DNA of 6,517 nucleotides from Thiomargarita sp. (GTDB lineage Bacteria; Pseudomonadota; Gammaproteobacteria; Beggiatoales; Beggiatoaceae), in contig DAOVZS010000118.1 in assembly GCA_030635005.1 (NCBI GenBank), positions 1-6,517 of the forward strand. The letters are read 5' to 3'. The notes beneath the pieces are model-generated. The model had not been told where the DNA came from. It searched no databases and saw only the letters and a list, made by a program, of their open reading frames with translations. Numbering within the stretch: position 1 is the stretch's first letter; every line of letters begins with the position of its first letter. Below are positions 4,524-6,517 of this stretch, piece after piece. The position numbers and the translations under genes are program-made.

Positions 4524-6517
4524 ATGAAACATAAGGATCTCTGTTTAGATGTCAATGCCATCAAACAAACCATACTCAATAATTTACGTTATACCATTGC
4601 TAAAACACCCGAAACTGCGACTGATCGCGATTGGTTTCAAGCTATTGCATATACTTTGAGAAAGTGCATGACAGAACGGTGGATGGCGACGACACATGAA
4701 TATTATCAACAAGATCGTAAGCGTGTCTATTATTTATCTTTGGAATTTTTGATGGGTAAGACTTTGATAAAAAGTTTACTCAATATGGGCGTGTATGATG
4801 AATGTTGCCAAGCGATTGAGGCATTAGGGCTATCTTTAGAACATATTGCCGAATTAGAACCCGAGCCTGCTTTGGGAAATGGGGGGTTAGGACGATTGGC
4901 TGCGTGTTTTCTGGATTCGATGGCGACTTTGAATTTACCCGGTTATGGCTATGGTATTCGCTATGAATATGGCATGTTTCAACAGTGTTTTCAAAATGGG
5001 TATCAGGTTGAACATCCCGATAATTGGTTGCGTTATACCAACCCTTGGGAATTTCCACGTGCTGAAGTGTTATATCCTGTTCATTTTGGAGGGCAGGTGA
5101 TAGAATATCAGGATAATCAAGGACGTACGGCGTATCATTGGAAAAATACGAATAAAATTATGGCGATGGCTTATGATACACCGGTAGCGGGTTATGGCAC
5201 TAGCACCGTTAATAATATGCGTTTATGGTCCGCCAAAGCATCACGAGATTTTGATTTACAGTATTTTAATGAAGGCAATTATATTCAAGCAGTCGCAGAT
5301 AAAAATCACAGTGAAACACTGTCTAAGGTGTTATATCCCAATGACACCACTAAAATGGGACGTGAATTACGATTACGTCAAGAATATTTTTTTGTATCCG
5401 CCTCTATACAAGATATTATTCGTCGCTATATTGACCATCATCAAGATATTAGGGGACTTCCTGATAAAGTAGCGGTGCAACTCAACGACACCCATCCTGC
5501 ATTAGCGGTGCCTGAATTACAACGATTATTACTCGATCACTATCAATTATCTTGGACAGAAGCTTGGAATATTACGGTACGTGTCTTTTCTTATACAAAT
5601 CATACTTTGTTACCAGAAGCCTTAGAAACGTGGACAATTCAGTTATTTGAAAAATTACTGCCCCGCCTACTTTTGATTATTTATGAGATTAATCACCGCT
5701 TTCTCAAAAGCGTCAGTTACCAATATCCTGGAAATGTTGACATACAACGCCGTTTGTCTATTATTGGTGAAGACGGTGAAAAACATATTCGGATGAGTCA
5801 TCTTGCTATCGTGGGTTCTCATAAAGTTAATGGGGTAGCCAGATTGCATACGCAATTAATGAAAACAACGATTTTTTCAGATTTTGATCGATTTTTCCCT
5901 GACAGAATTATCAATAAAACAAATGGTATTACCCCCCGTTGTTGGCTAAAAGAGGCGAATCCCGGACTGTCTCAACTGATTACACAACATATTGGAACAG
6001 CATGGGTAACTCAATTAACCCAATTAAGCCAATTAATACCTTTAGCCGAGAATCAAGATTTTTGTACTGCTTTTCGAGCGGTTAAACACGCAAACAAAGA
6101 AAAATTTGCTCTTTTTGTCCAAAAAACATTGGGAATTCAGATCAATACACAGTCTTTATTTGATGTACAAATTAAACGTATTCATGAATATAAACGGCAT
6201 TTGCTCAAAATTTTACACGTTATTACCTGTTATAATCGGATACGCCACAATCCCCAAACGAATATCGTCCCCCGTACGATTATTTTTTCAGGTAAATCCG
6301 CACCCGGTTATGTCATGGCAAAACTCATTATCAAACTGATTAATAATGTTGCCGAAGTGATTAACAATGATCCCATCATTGGAGATCGCTTAAAAGTAGT
6401 ATTTATACCCAATTATGATGTTTCTAAAGCCCAACAGATTATTCCAGCCGCTGATTTATCAGAACAAATTTCTACGGCAGGTATGGAAGCCTCTGGTACA
6501 GGAAATATGAAATTAGC
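4524..6517 (+). CDS. glgP: Glycogen/starch (alpha-glucan) phosphorylase, GT35 family (partial, 3' end outside window)
   Basis: Cytoplasmic PLP enzyme that releases glucose 1-phosphate from the non-reducing ends of glycogen or maltodextrin, using phosphate. The frame is open from the ATG at 4524 to the window end, giving 664 complete codons of a protein usually about 815-840 residues long; roughly 150-170 are missing. Conserved blocks appear in order: YYLSLEFLMGKTL, LGNGGLGRLAACFLDSMATL, YGYGIRYEYGMF, VAVQLNDTHPALAVPELQRL, YTNHTLLPEALE, HKVNGVARLHTQL, NKTNGITPRCWLKEANPGL, FDVQIKRIHEYKRHLL, GKSAPGYVMAK and, at the edge, AGMEASGTGNMK. The last lysine, residue 663 (6510-6512), is the predicted PLP Schiff-base residue. 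A purine stretch (GCGGAAA, 4512-4518) precedes the ATG. The gene starts 28 bases after the MotB-like gene and could be read with it or from a promoter inside it. A MalP-type maltodextrin phosphorylase role cannot be excluded. Confidence 0.95.
   Translation, partial: MKHKDLCLDVNAIKQTILNNLRYTIAKTPETATDRDWFQAIAYTLRKCMTERWMATTHEYYQQDRKRVYYLSLEFLMGKTLIKSLLNMGVYDECCQAIEALGLSLEHIAELEPEPALGNGGLGRLAACFLDSMATLNLPGYGYGIRYEYGMFQQCFQNGYQVEHPDNWLRYTNPWEFPRAEVLYPVHFGGQVIEYQDNQGRTAYHWKNTNKIMAMAYDTPVAGYGTSTVNNMRLWSAKASRDFDLQYFNEGNYIQAVADKNHSETLSKVLYPNDTTKMGRELRLRQEYFFVSASIQDIIRRYIDHHQDIRGLPDKVAVQLNDTHPALAVPELQRLLLDHYQLSWTEAWNITVRVFSYTNHTLLPEALETWTIQLFEKLLPRLLLIIYEINHRFLKSVSYQYPGNVDIQRRLSIIGEDGEKHIRMSHLAIVGSHKVNGVARLHTQLMKTTIFSDFDRFFPDRIINKTNGITPRCWLKEANPGLSQLITQHIGTAWVTQLTQLSQLIPLAENQDFCTAFRAVKHANKEKFALFVQKTLGIQINTQSLFDVQIKRIHEYKRHLLKILHVITCYNRIRHNPQTNIVPRTIIFSGKSAPGYVMAKLIIKLINNVAEVINNDPIIGDRLKVVFIPNYDVSKAQQIIPAADLSEQISTAGMEASGTGNMKL

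Noticed and set aside
4780..5058. Minus-strand open frame opposite glgP
   Set aside because: It lies wholly within the strongly conserved GlgP coding sequence and has no recognisable protein features; the same holds for the other open frames overlapping glgP between 5194 and 6339.

Overview
The window looks like AT-rich bacterial chromosome (roughly 38-40% GC, judged by eye). Protein similarity recalled from known families points to a gammaproteobacterium, possibly a sulfur oxidiser of the Beggiatoa/Thiotrichales kind. That guess rests on a methanethiol methyltransferase, a TPR protein and small membrane protein pair that I associate with such bacteria, and a DUF1566 (Lcl-type) domain of a kind common in them. 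There is no rRNA or tRNA gene, CRISPR array or transposase. Coding density is high, and no stretch over 300 bases lacks a gene.

Left part (1-1405): a partial OppC/DppC-type peptide ABC transporter permease runs leftward off the window. Divergent from it, across a 73-base gap, is an integral-membrane methyltransferase of the MddA (methanethiol S-methyltransferase) family.

Middle left (1419-2924, minus strand): a tight three-gene unit, read right to left. It encodes an uncharacterised 234-aa protein, a 74-aa two-helix membrane protein and a membrane-anchored TPR protein. The junctions are a 5-base gap and a short overlap. The 234-aa protein ends in a sequence like the linker that normally leads into a formylglycine-generating-enzyme (FGE-sulfatase/SUMF1) domain, but stops where that domain would begin.

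Middle right (3004-4495, plus strand): a translationally coupled pair encoding a stator-like ion channel. The first protein has a three-helix MotA/TolQ/ExbB/ZorA-like core fused to a cytoplasmic C-terminal DUF1566 domain. The second is a MotB/ZorB-like protein with one membrane helix carrying the conserved Asp, followed by an OmpA-like domain. The pair resembles ZorA-ZorB of Zorya anti-phage defence, but it lacks the long ZorA tail and no ZorC, ZorD or ZorE gene lies in the window. With the divergent 234-aa gene it forms a candidate undescribed membrane-sensing module. This is the most interesting part of the window.

Right part (4524-6517): a glycogen/starch phosphorylase gene (glgP) starts 28 bases after the MotB-like gene and runs off the end, two codons after the PLP-binding lysine.

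Working together: the two stator subunits should assemble as one ion-driven complex spanning inner membrane and periplasm. The small membrane protein and TPR protein probably form a separate housekeeping pair. The permease, MddA and GlgP look like ordinary metabolic or transport neighbours.
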